64,000 nucleotides of DNA from DASRDU01 sp035652435. Its GTDB lineage: Bacteria; Acidobacteriota; Blastocatellia; RBC074. The notes under the pieces were generated by a model, which did not search any database, was not told the DNA's origin, and saw only the letters and a list, made by a program, of their open reading frames with translations. This document shows positions 35,283-44,632 of this stretch, in pieces (within the stretch, counting starts at the first letter, position 1; the number at the start of each line of letters is the position of its first letter). Made by a program: the position numbers and the translations under genes. Where the stretch lies: assembly GCA_035652435.1 (NCBI GenBank), contig DASRDU010000123.1:1-64000 (forward strand), in the 5' to 3' direction.

Positions 35283-35358
35283 AATGGAACGCGGATCGGA
35301 TTAGGGATTGGGACAGACTTGTGGCAATCGGTCGCACCAGTCTTATCCGCGTTCCATT
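35283..35358. repeat. Inverted repeat between two minus-strand genes
   Basis: Perfect 14-base arms AATGGAACGCGGAT (35283-35296) and its complement (35345-35358) enclose 48 bases. Those contain a second, one-mismatch pair (AGACTTGTG / CACCAGTCT). The whole can fold into a long stem. Confidence 0.7.
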
Positions 35359-35365
35359 GTCCTGA

Positions 35366-37570
35366 TCAGTTATTGGCGGCCTGCCGGGTTTTCTTCTGGT
35401 CGAACGGCTGCTCTATGTACTGCTGGGCGATCTTCTGGGCGTTATCGTAATTGTTGCCGTTGTCCAGAGCCTTCTTGTATTCGGCGACGGCGCGCTCACG
35501 CTGGGCCAGCGCGTCCCAGGCGTTGCCGCGATAGATGTAAGACCAGACTTCGATCCAGTCGGGCCGCAGGTTGCCGTTGAGCGCCTGGTCGAAGGCGTCG
35601 AGCGATTTCTGGTAGTTGCGCTGCGTCATGTAGAGCAGGCCGAGGTTATACCATGCCCACGAATTGCCGCGGTTGAGCTTGATCGCCGCCTGGAACTGCT
35701 GCTCGGCTTCGATGTATTCCTGCTCCTTGAAATGCTCGATGCCGCGCCGGACGACGACCGCCTGCTTGACCTCTTCCGACGTCCGGATGATTTTGAAGTC
35801 CGGGTCAACGATCACTTCAATCGGCTTGCTCTTCGTCGAGATGTCGAAGTCCGCCGAAGTGCCTTTCATCATCACCGTGTCGCGCTCCTGACCGGCTTCG
35901 GTCCGCAGCAGGATGTCAACCGGCATCTCGAAAGCGTCCAGATCCTGCTTGATCGTGCCCGGCACGCGGAAGCCTTCGGCGCGGCGCAGCATGCGGTATT
36001 CGGCGCGGAATTCAGGCACGCCGGTCGAATCCACCCACTGGCCGAAAAATCCGCGCAGGCTGCGACCGGCCTTCTGCGAGGCGAACTCCTCGAACTGGTC
36101 GAGCGTCACGTTTTTGCCATTGAAGCGGGTGTAATACTCGCGCATCATCGCGTCGAAATCCTTCTCGCCCATCAACTGTCGGAGCATGTTGAAGACGAGC
36201 GCGCCCTTGTTGAAGATCACCGAGCGGTAGGCCGGGGTCTGGTCGTCGAGCTGCTTCGGCGCGTTGCGGATCGAGGCCGACTGCTCGAAGGCCAGAGCCT
36301 TTTCGGTCTCGGCCTGCACGGCCTGCTGGAACTGCGTCGCCGTGCCGTTGTCCTTCGTGTAGAGCAGCATGCTGAACTGCGCCAGACCCTGCGAGAGCCA
36401 GATGTCGTCGAATGATTTCAGCCCGACCGTCTGGCCCCACCACTGGTAAGCGACTTCGCGGGCCAGCAGCTCCTCGTTGCCCGTGGCCAGCGCGCGCGGC
36501 TTCAGGAAGAGCATCCCGGCGCCCGAGTACGAATCGAGCGTGTCGTCATCGGTCTCCGCCACGACGAAGCGGTTGCCGAACGAATACGGCCCGAACTTCG
36601 AGGTGTAATAGACCAGATGCTCGCTGATGATTTCGCCGGTGCGGTCAATGCCTTTTTCGTCGCCCGGTTTGACGTACACGTCCACGCTGAGGCCGCTCTT
36701 GTCGAAGGTCTGCTTGATGTATTTGGCGGCGGCGAAATTGCCGGGCAGCGTCGGCTTCGTCGAAACGAAAGTGAAGGTCGAGAATTCGGCTTTGGTTTTA
36801 TCGTCTCTGGAAGGGACGGCGGCCACGGGCTGCTCGCTGAATCCGGCGACGGTGAAGTCTTTCGGAACCCTGATGCTGATGGTCGAGGTCGCGCGGTCGG
36901 CGGCGTAATCGTGGAACGGGAACCAGCGCGCGGCATACATCAGATACGCACCCTGCTCGCCGACGTAAGCCAGCCGCGCGTTCTGGATCGGCCCGCCCTG
37001 CGGCGATTCGAGCGCGCCCTCGTATTCAAAGGCCAGCGTGAGCGGCTGATTCTTCGGCGCGACCCCGCCGAGGTCTATGCGGACGTTCATGTTCTCGCGC
37101 TGATCCTGAATGAACTGCAAGCCGGGCTGCGCAGGCTTCTGGGCCGTGGCCCCGGGCTTGTTCGTGGCAGCGGTTTCGGTTGCGGGCTTGCTGTGCTGGC
37201 CCGGCCGCGGCTTGCCGCTTGCCGGCGCGAGCGCGGTGGCCGTGGGCGTTGACTGCTGTGCGGGGGCCGCGACTGCGCCTTCCTTGAGCGTAATGCTCTT
37301 GATCGTCAGCGAGCCGTTCATCTCGAAGATGACCGATCGCGTGTCAGTCAGCGGAACCATCGTCACTTCAGTGTGTGCCCGCAGCAGCTGTTGCGCCGGT
37401 ATCAGCTCGGCATCAATCTTATAATTCCGGACATCAAGTTCGCTCGCTTCCTTCTCCTTCTGTGCCAGCGCCGGGCCGGTGCCGGCGGCGAGGAGGGCGC
37501 AGACCCCGATGACAATAGTAATAACGGTAGCAAAGCCAGCCAGTCGTGAATAACGGAAATACCTTTTCAT
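35366..37570 (-). CDS. M1-aminopeptidase-like protein with destroyed zinc site and C-terminal TPRs
   Basis: The 734-residue exported protein (signal peptide to about residue 36, GPALAQ) has the M1 fold order: an N-terminal beta domain, a 100-149 insert rich in A/P/T, then the peptidase-like domain. The positions of the HExxH-18-E metal site read REVAY (371-375) and Gln394 in WLSQG, so all three zinc ligands are changed. The catalytic Tyr position is Phe453 in VIFNKGA, and GAMEN is replaced by GAGML. It cannot be a normal aminopeptidase. TPR-like helices (about 600-715, AWYNLGLLYMTQRNYQKSLD) follow. A binding or scaffold role is likely. Confidence 0.85.
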   Translation of the reverse strand: MKRYFRYSRLAGFATVITIVIGVCALLAAGTGPALAQKEKEASELDVRNYKIDAELIPAQQLLRAHTEVTMVPLTDTRSVIFEMNGSLTIKSITLKEGAVAAPAQQSTPTATALAPASGKPRPGQHSKPATETAATNKPGATAQKPAQPGLQFIQDQRENMNVRIDLGGVAPKNQPLTLAFEYEGALESPQGGPIQNARLAYVGEQGAYLMYAARWFPFHDYAADRATSTISIRVPKDFTVAGFSEQPVAAVPSRDDKTKAEFSTFTFVSTKPTLPGNFAAAKYIKQTFDKSGLSVDVYVKPGDEKGIDRTGEIISEHLVYYTSKFGPYSFGNRFVVAETDDDTLDSYSGAGMLFLKPRALATGNEELLAREVAYQWWGQTVGLKSFDDIWLSQGLAQFSMLLYTKDNGTATQFQQAVQAETEKALAFEQSASIRNAPKQLDDQTPAYRSVIFNKGALVFNMLRQLMGEKDFDAMMREYYTRFNGKNVTLDQFEEFASQKAGRSLRGFFGQWVDSTGVPEFRAEYRMLRRAEGFRVPGTIKQDLDAFEMPVDILLRTEAGQERDTVMMKGTSADFDISTKSKPIEVIVDPDFKIIRTSEEVKQAVVVRRGIEHFKEQEYIEAEQQFQAAIKLNRGNSWAWYNLGLLYMTQRNYQKSLDAFDQALNGNLRPDWIEVWSYIYRGNAWDALAQRERAVAEYKKALDNGNNYDNAQKIAQQYIEQPFDQKKTRQAANN

Positions 37571-37899
37571 TTCTCTCACCCTGCTTTTGTTAATGAACTG
37601 CACAAGGGAACTATCTTTAATCTGCGGGATTATAGCATGGCCCGCGGGTTTGGTGGCGCTTGGAGGCGCGGCTTCATTAAATGGGTTGCCTGCCGGGAAA
37701 GAAAAACCCAATGAAGCCGGAACCGGGGACGTTGGCCGATTGGAGCGATCAGGCTGCCCCGTGTACAATACGAAGCCGTCAGATGACTGTCAGAGATTTT
37801 CTTCCTGAAGGTTTGCTGCTGGCCGTTATGCTCCTGGCAGTCATTCCCGGTCGGCAATACAAACGACAATTCGGATCAGTGGTGCGAAGGGGAAAAGCG
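37571..37899. other. Divergent spacer between the pseudo-M1 and PSD1 genes
   Basis: No gene is visible in these 329 bases. They contain the minus-strand extended -10 site at 37629-37637, an imperfect inverted repeat (GGCTTCATT near 37670 with AATGAAGCC at 37710-37718) and a weak plus-strand -10-like TACAAT at 37764-37769 with TTGGAG 18 bases before it. Confidence 0.5.
37629..37637 (-). promoter_or_regulatory. Extended -10 promoter for the pseudo-M1 gene
   Basis: On the minus strand the sequence reads TGCTATAAT, a perfect -10 with the TGn extension, followed by a leader of about 50 bases to the ATG at 37570. No good -35 is present, as is usual for extended -10 promoters. Confidence 0.5.
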
Positions 37900-40800
37900 A
37901 TGCGACGTGCGAACCGTGCGGCTGCGATGGTCAGGTTTCTGATCGTCTGCCTGTTCATTTCCGCCCTCGGCTTTGCCGGCGGATACCGGACGCCGAGTCC
38001 GGCCGGCGCGCAACAGACAGCATCAGTTGATTTCGTTCGCGACATTCAGCCGATCTTTCAGGCCTCGTGCTTCAACTGTCATGGGCCGAAGAAGGCGATG
38101 GGCCGGCTGCGGCTGGATGATAAAAGGCTGGCGATGAAGGGCGGCATTTCGGGCGCCGTCATCCTGCCCGGCCAGAGCGGCCAGAGCCGGCTCGTGGCTA
38201 GAATTCTCGGCGCCGGCGGCGAACCGCGCATGCCGATGGGCGGCGACCCGCTGAAACCTGAACAGATCGAACTGATCCGCCGGTGGATTGATCAGGGCGC
38301 GGTCTGGCCGGGTGAAGGAGAGGGGGAGAAGGGGAGAGGGGGAGAAGGGGCGAACGCTGATTTGCCGAAGCACTGGGCTTACGTCAGGCCGGTTCAGCCT
38401 TCATTGCCGGCGGTCAGAAACACTGCCTGGGTTCGCAATCCGATTGATCATTTCATCCTCGCCAGACTTGAAAAGGAAGGACTGACGCCGTCGCCCGAAG
38501 CCTCGAAGGAAACGCTGCTGCGTCGGGTTTACCTTGACCTGACGGGATTGCCGCCGGGCGTCAAAGAAGTTGACGAATTCCTCGCCGACAAGTCCCCCGA
38601 CGCTTACGAAAAAGTGGTTGACCGACTGCTCGCCAGCCCGCATTACGGCGAGCGCTGGGCGCGGCCCTGGCTCGATCTGGCGCGGTATGCCGATTCCAAC
38701 GGCTACGAGAAAGACGGCCTCCGCGTGATGTGGAAGTACCGCGACTGGGTGATCAGTGCGCTGAATAAAGATATGCCATTCGATCAGTTCACCGTCGAGC
38801 AGATCGCGGGCGACATGATGCCCGGGGCCACGCTCGATCAGAAGATCGCGACCGGCTTCCACCGCAATACGCTGCTCAATCAGGAGGGCGGCGTTGACCC
38901 CGAAGAGGCGCGCTTTGAAGTGCTGGTGGATCGCGTCAACACGACCGCGACCGTCTGGCTCGGCAGCACGCTCGCCTGCGCGCAGTGCCACAATCACAAA
39001 TACGACCCGTTCACACAGAAAGACTATTACCGGATGTACGCGTTCTTCGAGAACGCCGAGTATCAGATTATGGGGAATGCTTCCTACGACCGGGTGGCTT
39101 ACGAGCCGAAGCTCGACCTGCCGACGCCCGAGCAGGAAGAGAAGCGCAGGGCGATCAACGCCGAGATCGCGAAGCTCGAAGCGGTGCTGAAAACTCAGAC
39201 GCCGGAACTCGACGCCGCACAGTCGGCGTGGGAAAAGGAGCTTCTTGCCGAACCGAAGAAATGGACGGTGCTTGACCCGGACGACAGCAAATCCACCGGC
39301 GGCACGACGCTGACAAAGCAGGAGGATAAATCGCTGCTCGCTTCGGGCGAAGCCCCCGAATTCGATGAGTACATCATCACCGCCCGCACGACGCCGGGCA
39401 AAGTCACCGGCCTGCGGGTCGAAGCGCTCGCCGACCCGCGGTTGCCGCGCGGCGGGCCGGGGCGCGACCTGTACGGCAACTTCATCCTCTCGACAATCGA
39501 AGCGACGGCTGACGCGAGACCGCTCAGTTTCAGGAGCGGCAACTGGGACGACGGGCTGGGCCGGTTCGACGCCAGAATCCTTTTCAGCAAAGATCCGATG
39601 GGCGAGGTCTCCGACCGGCCGCGCGGCTGGCTGATCAATGCCACCGCTGATGCGGTGCGGATGAATCGCCAGGCCGTCTTCGCCCTCGGCCAGCCTCTTG
39701 TCTCGAACAAGCCGGTCGAGTTGACGGTCAGGTTGAAATTCCTGGCGGGAGGGCTGTGTCAGGGGATTGGCCGTGTGCGATTGTCAGTGACGGATTGCGA
39801 CGACCCGCTGAAGCTCGTCAGCATCCCGGCCACGTTGCGGCCAGTGCTTGAAATCCCCGCCGCCAGGCGCACTGAAAAGCAGAAGTCCGATCTGGCCGCG
39901 CAATTCCGCAACACCACGCCTCTGCTCAAAAAAGAGCGCGACCGACTGACCGAATTGCGCCGGGCGGCCAGTGACCTTGGCATCGTGTCGGCGCTGGTGA
40001 TGCAGGAGCGGCAGTCATTCGAGCGACCGTCCACATACCTGCGCGAACGCGGCGGCTTTATGAACCGGGGCGAGAAGGTGTATGCCGGCACTCCCGCCGT
40101 GCTGCACCCGATGCCCGAGTTCGCGCCCGCGAACCGCCTCGGGCTGGCGCACTGGCTGGTGGATGAAAATAACCCGCTCACCGCGCGCGTCACGGTCAAT
40201 CGTTTCTGGGAGCAATTCTTCGGGCGCGGCCTCGTTGAGACGAGCGAGGATTTCGGCTCGCAGGGCCAGCCGCCGTCGCACCCCGAACTGCTCGACTGGC
40301 TGGCGGTGGAGTTCATGAGGAATCAGAAGTGGAGCATGAAGGCGATTCACCGGCTGATTGTCACCTCGGCAACATATCGTCAGGCGTCGGAGGTCAGCCC
40401 GGCGCTGCTCGAAAAAGACCCGTACAATCGCCTGCTCGCGCGCGGCCCGCGGTTCCGCCTGGAGGCCGAGATGATTCGCGACGTGACTCTGGCCGCGAGC
40501 GGCCTGCTGAGCCATAAGATCGGCGGGCCGAGCGTCTTCCCGCCGCAGCCCGAGGGCATCTGGCGCAACCCTTACAGCAGCGAAAAGTGGGTCACAAGTA
40601 CGGGTGATGATCGCCACCGCCGCAGCTTGTATACTTTCATCCGCCGCACGTCGCCTTACCCGGCGATGATGACCTTTGACGCCACCAGCCGCGAAGTCTG
40701 CACCGTGCGGCGCGTGCGCACGAATACGCCGCTGCAATCGCTCACGCTGCTCAACGACGAGGCCGCGTTTGAGGCCGCGCGGGCGCTGACGAAACGAATG

Positions 40801-41070
40801 CTCGACGAAACTGCCAGGGACGTGAGGGCGCGAATCGAATACGGCTTCCGGTTGTGTCTGACGCGCAAACCGAAGACCGCCGAGCTTGACCGGCTGGAGC
40901 AGCTTTATCAGCAGCAGGTGAGTTATTACCGTCAGAACAGGGAAGCCGCCGCGAAAGTCGTCGGCGTTTACTTCAGCCCTGCTGATCAGGCGAGTGAGGC
41001 TGAGCTGGCGGCGTGGACTATCGTGGCAAACGTTTTACTCAATCTGGATGAGACCGTCACAAAGCAGTAA
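37900..41070 (+). CDS. PSD1-type protein: c-type cytochrome plus DUF1549 and DUF1553
   Basis: The ATG at 37900, preceded by AAGGGGAAA, gives 1056 residues with a signal peptide. A haem-binding CFNCH (Cys57-His61) lies in the PSCyt1 domain (DFVRDIQPIFQASCFNCHGP). DUF1549 follows (for example RRVYLDLTGLPPGVKEVDEF, HYGERWARPWLDLARYADSN, TGFHRNTLLNQEGGVDPEEA). After a mid-part beta domain comes DUF1553 (NRFWEQFFGRGLVETSEDFG, VTSATYRQASEV, RRVRTNTPLQSLTLLND). These planctomycete/acidobacterial proteins are linked to polysaccharide breakdown but unproven biochemically. DUF1080, FkbM and DUF1501 genes follow in line. Confidence 0.93.
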   Translation: MRRANRAAAMVRFLIVCLFISALGFAGGYRTPSPAGAQQTASVDFVRDIQPIFQASCFNCHGPKKAMGRLRLDDKRLAMKGGISGAVILPGQSGQSRLVARILGAGGEPRMPMGGDPLKPEQIELIRRWIDQGAVWPGEGEGEKGRGGEGANADLPKHWAYVRPVQPSLPAVRNTAWVRNPIDHFILARLEKEGLTPSPEASKETLLRRVYLDLTGLPPGVKEVDEFLADKSPDAYEKVVDRLLASPHYGERWARPWLDLARYADSNGYEKDGLRVMWKYRDWVISALNKDMPFDQFTVEQIAGDMMPGATLDQKIATGFHRNTLLNQEGGVDPEEARFEVLVDRVNTTATVWLGSTLACAQCHNHKYDPFTQKDYYRMYAFFENAEYQIMGNASYDRVAYEPKLDLPTPEQEEKRRAINAEIAKLEAVLKTQTPELDAAQSAWEKELLAEPKKWTVLDPDDSKSTGGTTLTKQEDKSLLASGEAPEFDEYIITARTTPGKVTGLRVEALADPRLPRGGPGRDLYGNFILSTIEATADARPLSFRSGNWDDGLGRFDARILFSKDPMGEVSDRPRGWLINATADAVRMNRQAVFALGQPLVSNKPVELTVRLKFLAGGLCQGIGRVRLSVTDCDDPLKLVSIPATLRPVLEIPAARRTEKQKSDLAAQFRNTTPLLKKERDRLTELRRAASDLGIVSALVMQERQSFERPSTYLRERGGFMNRGEKVYAGTPAVLHPMPEFAPANRLGLAHWLVDENNPLTARVTVNRFWEQFFGRGLVETSEDFGSQGQPPSHPELLDWLAVEFMRNQKWSMKAIHRLIVTSATYRQASEVSPALLEKDPYNRLLARGPRFRLEAEMIRDVTLAASGLLSHKIGGPSVFPPQPEGIWRNPYSSEKWVTSTGDDRHRRSLYTFIRRTSPYPAMMTFDATSREVCTVRRVRTNTPLQSLTLLNDEAAFEAARALTKRMLDETARDVRARIEYGFRLCLTRKPKTAELDRLEQLYQQQVSYYRQNREAAAKVVGVYFSPADQASEAELAAWTIVANVLLNLDETVTKQ

Positions 41071-41186
41071 TTGACGCGAGGCTGCAGGGCAGGCCGGAAA
41101 GGCTCCTGTTTCGCGCCGAAAGCCAATAACGAAGTCACCGGCAGACTGAAGATTTGCCGGACATTACCCGAGGAGAAGATCACTTT

Positions 41187-41966
41187 ATGCTGAGTCCCGG
41201 ATCACAGCTTTCGAGATTTCAAACACCCGTCATCATCACCGTCCTGATGCTTCTGGTTGTTTCCTGTATTGCCACCGTCAGCCAGACGACGCAGGAACTC
41301 GGGCCGTTCCCGCCGCCGAAAACCGAGCCGCCCATCGTGACCCCGGGTGCCAGACCCGGAGACCCGCCTTCGGACGCGATAGTCCTGTTCGACGGCAAGG
41401 ACCTGTCCGCCTGGAAGAGCCTGAAAGACGGCGGCGAGGCGAAGTGGGAAGTCAAAGACGGCGCGATGGTCGTCGCCCGCGGAACCGGCGACGTCGTGAC
41501 GAAGCAGGAGTTCGGCGACTGCCAGCTACACATCGAGTGGGCCACGCCGGCAGAAGTCAAAGGCGAGGGACAGGGGCGCGGCAACAGCGGCGTTTTTCTG
41601 ATGGGCCATTACGAGGTTCAGGTGCTGGATTCGTACAACAATACGACCTACTTCCACGGCCAGGCTGGGGCCGTCTACAAGCAGCACGCCCCGCTCGTCA
41701 ACGCCTCGCGCAAGCCCGGCGAGTGGCAGACCTACGACATCATCTTCTCGAAGCCCGAATTCGACGAGCAGGGCAAGGTGACAAAGCGCGCCCGCGTGAC
41801 GGTGTTGCACAACGGCGTGCTGATCCAGAACAACGTCGAAATATACGGCGAGACCTGGCACGACCGCCCGGCGCTTTACATCCCCATCGGCACAAAAGGC
41901 CCGCTCAAATTGCAGGATCATGGGAACCCGGTGCGGTACCGGAATATCTGGGTGAGGCCACTGTAG
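41187..41966 (+). CDS. DUF1080 protein (3-keto-disaccharide hydrolase-like)
   Basis: The ATG at 41187, preceded by GAGGAGAA, gives 259 residues. A hydrophobic N-terminus with VVSC may mark a lipoprotein. The jelly-roll DUF1080 domain is recognised from AIVLFDGKDLSAWKSLKDGG, the GNSGVFLMGHYEVQVLDSYN core, and the closing GNPVRYRNIWVRPL. Members bind or cleave 3-ketoglycosides, or act as lectin-like partners of PSD1 systems. It lies 116 bases after the PSD1 gene and 13 before an FkbM gene on the same strand, consistent with an operon. Confidence 0.9.
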   Translation: MLSPGSQLSRFQTPVIITVLMLLVVSCIATVSQTTQELGPFPPPKTEPPIVTPGARPGDPPSDAIVLFDGKDLSAWKSLKDGGEAKWEVKDGAMVVARGTGDVVTKQEFGDCQLHIEWATPAEVKGEGQGRGNSGVFLMGHYEVQVLDSYNNTTYFHGQAGAVYKQHAPLVNASRKPGEWQTYDIIFSKPEFDEQGKVTKRARVTVLHNGVLIQNNVEIYGETWHDRPALYIPIGTKGPLKLQDHGNPVRYRNIWVRPL

Positions 41967-41979
41967 ACAAAGGATGACA

Positions 41980-42834
41980 ATGCCTGAAGTATTGCGGATT
42001 CTGTCGCGCCTCACCCCGCGCCCGGTCAAACACGGCGTGAAGCTGTGGCTCCGCCCCGAATACCGCGACCCGCGATACAGGGAGCTGGAACGGCTCCGGA
42101 ACCTGACGCGCTACCAGGCTGACACGACCACGCTGATGGGTGAGCCGATCCGCATCCTGGACGCCGGGGCATTCCTGACGATGCACAAGGAGATCGTCGA
42201 GGAAGCGATTTATCACTTCAGGACACAGAATAAGCGGCCTTACATCATTGACGGCGGCGCCAACATCGGCGTCAGCGTTCTTTACTTCAAGCAGGTCTAC
42301 CCGGGGGCGCACATCGTCGCCTTCGAGCCCGACGATGCCGCATTCTCGCTGCTAAAGGTGAACGTCGGGAGCAGGGGGTATGACGGGGTGACGCTGGTGA
42401 ATAAGGCGCTGGCGGCCACCGACACGAGTCTGAGTTTCGCCGCTGAAGGGGCCTATGCCGGGAGACTCGCGCGCGCGGGGGATTCCAGTACGGCCAGCGT
42501 TCCCGCCGTCCGGCTGCGCCCTTACCTTGATCGCCGGGTGGATTTGCTGAAGCTGAATATTGAGGGGGCCGAGACCGAAGTCCTTGAGGATTGCGCGGAC
42601 CTGCTCGGCAACGTCGAACGGATCGTGCTTGAGTACCACTCCTTTGCCAGAGAGGGGCAGAGCTTACACACGCTGCTGAGCGTGCTGGCGGACGTGGGTT
42701 ACCGGTTATATGTGCGCTCGGTCCACAGCGCGTGGCCGTTGCAACCCTTCATTGACATCCCGGTCCACTTGGGGATGGACCTGCAATTGTATGTTTATGC
42801 GTACCGGGACTGGCAGGGCAGAGAGAAACCTTGA
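41980..42834 (+). CDS. FkbM-family methyltransferase
   Basis: I chose the ATG at 41980, preceded by AAAGGA at normal distance, giving 284 residues; an in-frame ATG at 41974 is also possible. The SAM-binding motif IIDGGANIGVSVLYFKQVYP, followed by AFEPDDAAFSLLKVNV and LLKLNIEGAETEVLEDC, is typical of FkbM, which O-methylates sugars or other hydroxyls. It is tightly packed between DUF1080 and DUF1501 genes, an unusual place; it may modify a glycan made or used by the cluster, but the pairing is inference. Confidence 0.88.
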   Translation: MPEVLRILSRLTPRPVKHGVKLWLRPEYRDPRYRELERLRNLTRYQADTTTLMGEPIRILDAGAFLTMHKEIVEEAIYHFRTQNKRPYIIDGGANIGVSVLYFKQVYPGAHIVAFEPDDAAFSLLKVNVGSRGYDGVTLVNKALAATDTSLSFAAEGAYAGRLARAGDSSTASVPAVRLRPYLDRRVDLLKLNIEGAETEVLEDCADLLGNVERIVLEYHSFAREGQSLHTLLSVLADVGYRLYVRSVHSAWPLQPFIDIPVHLGMDLQLYVYAYRDWQGREKP

Positions 42835-42910
42835 AGGCGACGGCGATTCAATTGCCGCTGTCTTCAGTAGCGGTTCGCAAAACCCGGAGTCGCAAAAGCG
42901 AAGGTGAGCA

Positions 42911-44350
<1,440 letters not shown>

Positions 44351-44494
44351 CGTGACCGCGCGCCGCCTGGGGCCTGATCATTCCGTCTTCTTTTCTCACA
44401 GGATCAGGGGGCAACTCTGCCATTGTCCATTCAGAATACCGGAAATTGTCGGATTGACTTCCGGCCACATCAGGGCCGGCCGGCTTTGTCCTTA

Positions 44495-44529
44495 AATTAT
44501 GATGCGCAGGTTGTCGCAATATCATAATT
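44495..44529. repeat. AT-rich dyad upstream of the HD-GYP/GGDEF gene
   Basis: AATTATGAT (44495-44503) and ATCATAATT (44521-44529) are perfect nine-base arms separated by 17 bases in the spacer 44351-44632. It may be an operator or part of a promoter; no T-run follows. The rest of this 282-base spacer shows no gene. Confidence 0.4.
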
Positions 44530-44632
44530 TTGCGAAATTCAGGAGTATGATAGCAACGGTGTCATCAGGCATCCCCGGTCCCGGAAAATCCCCCTCAGAT
44601 TTTCAGACAGACAATCCCATTTCGGAACAGAT

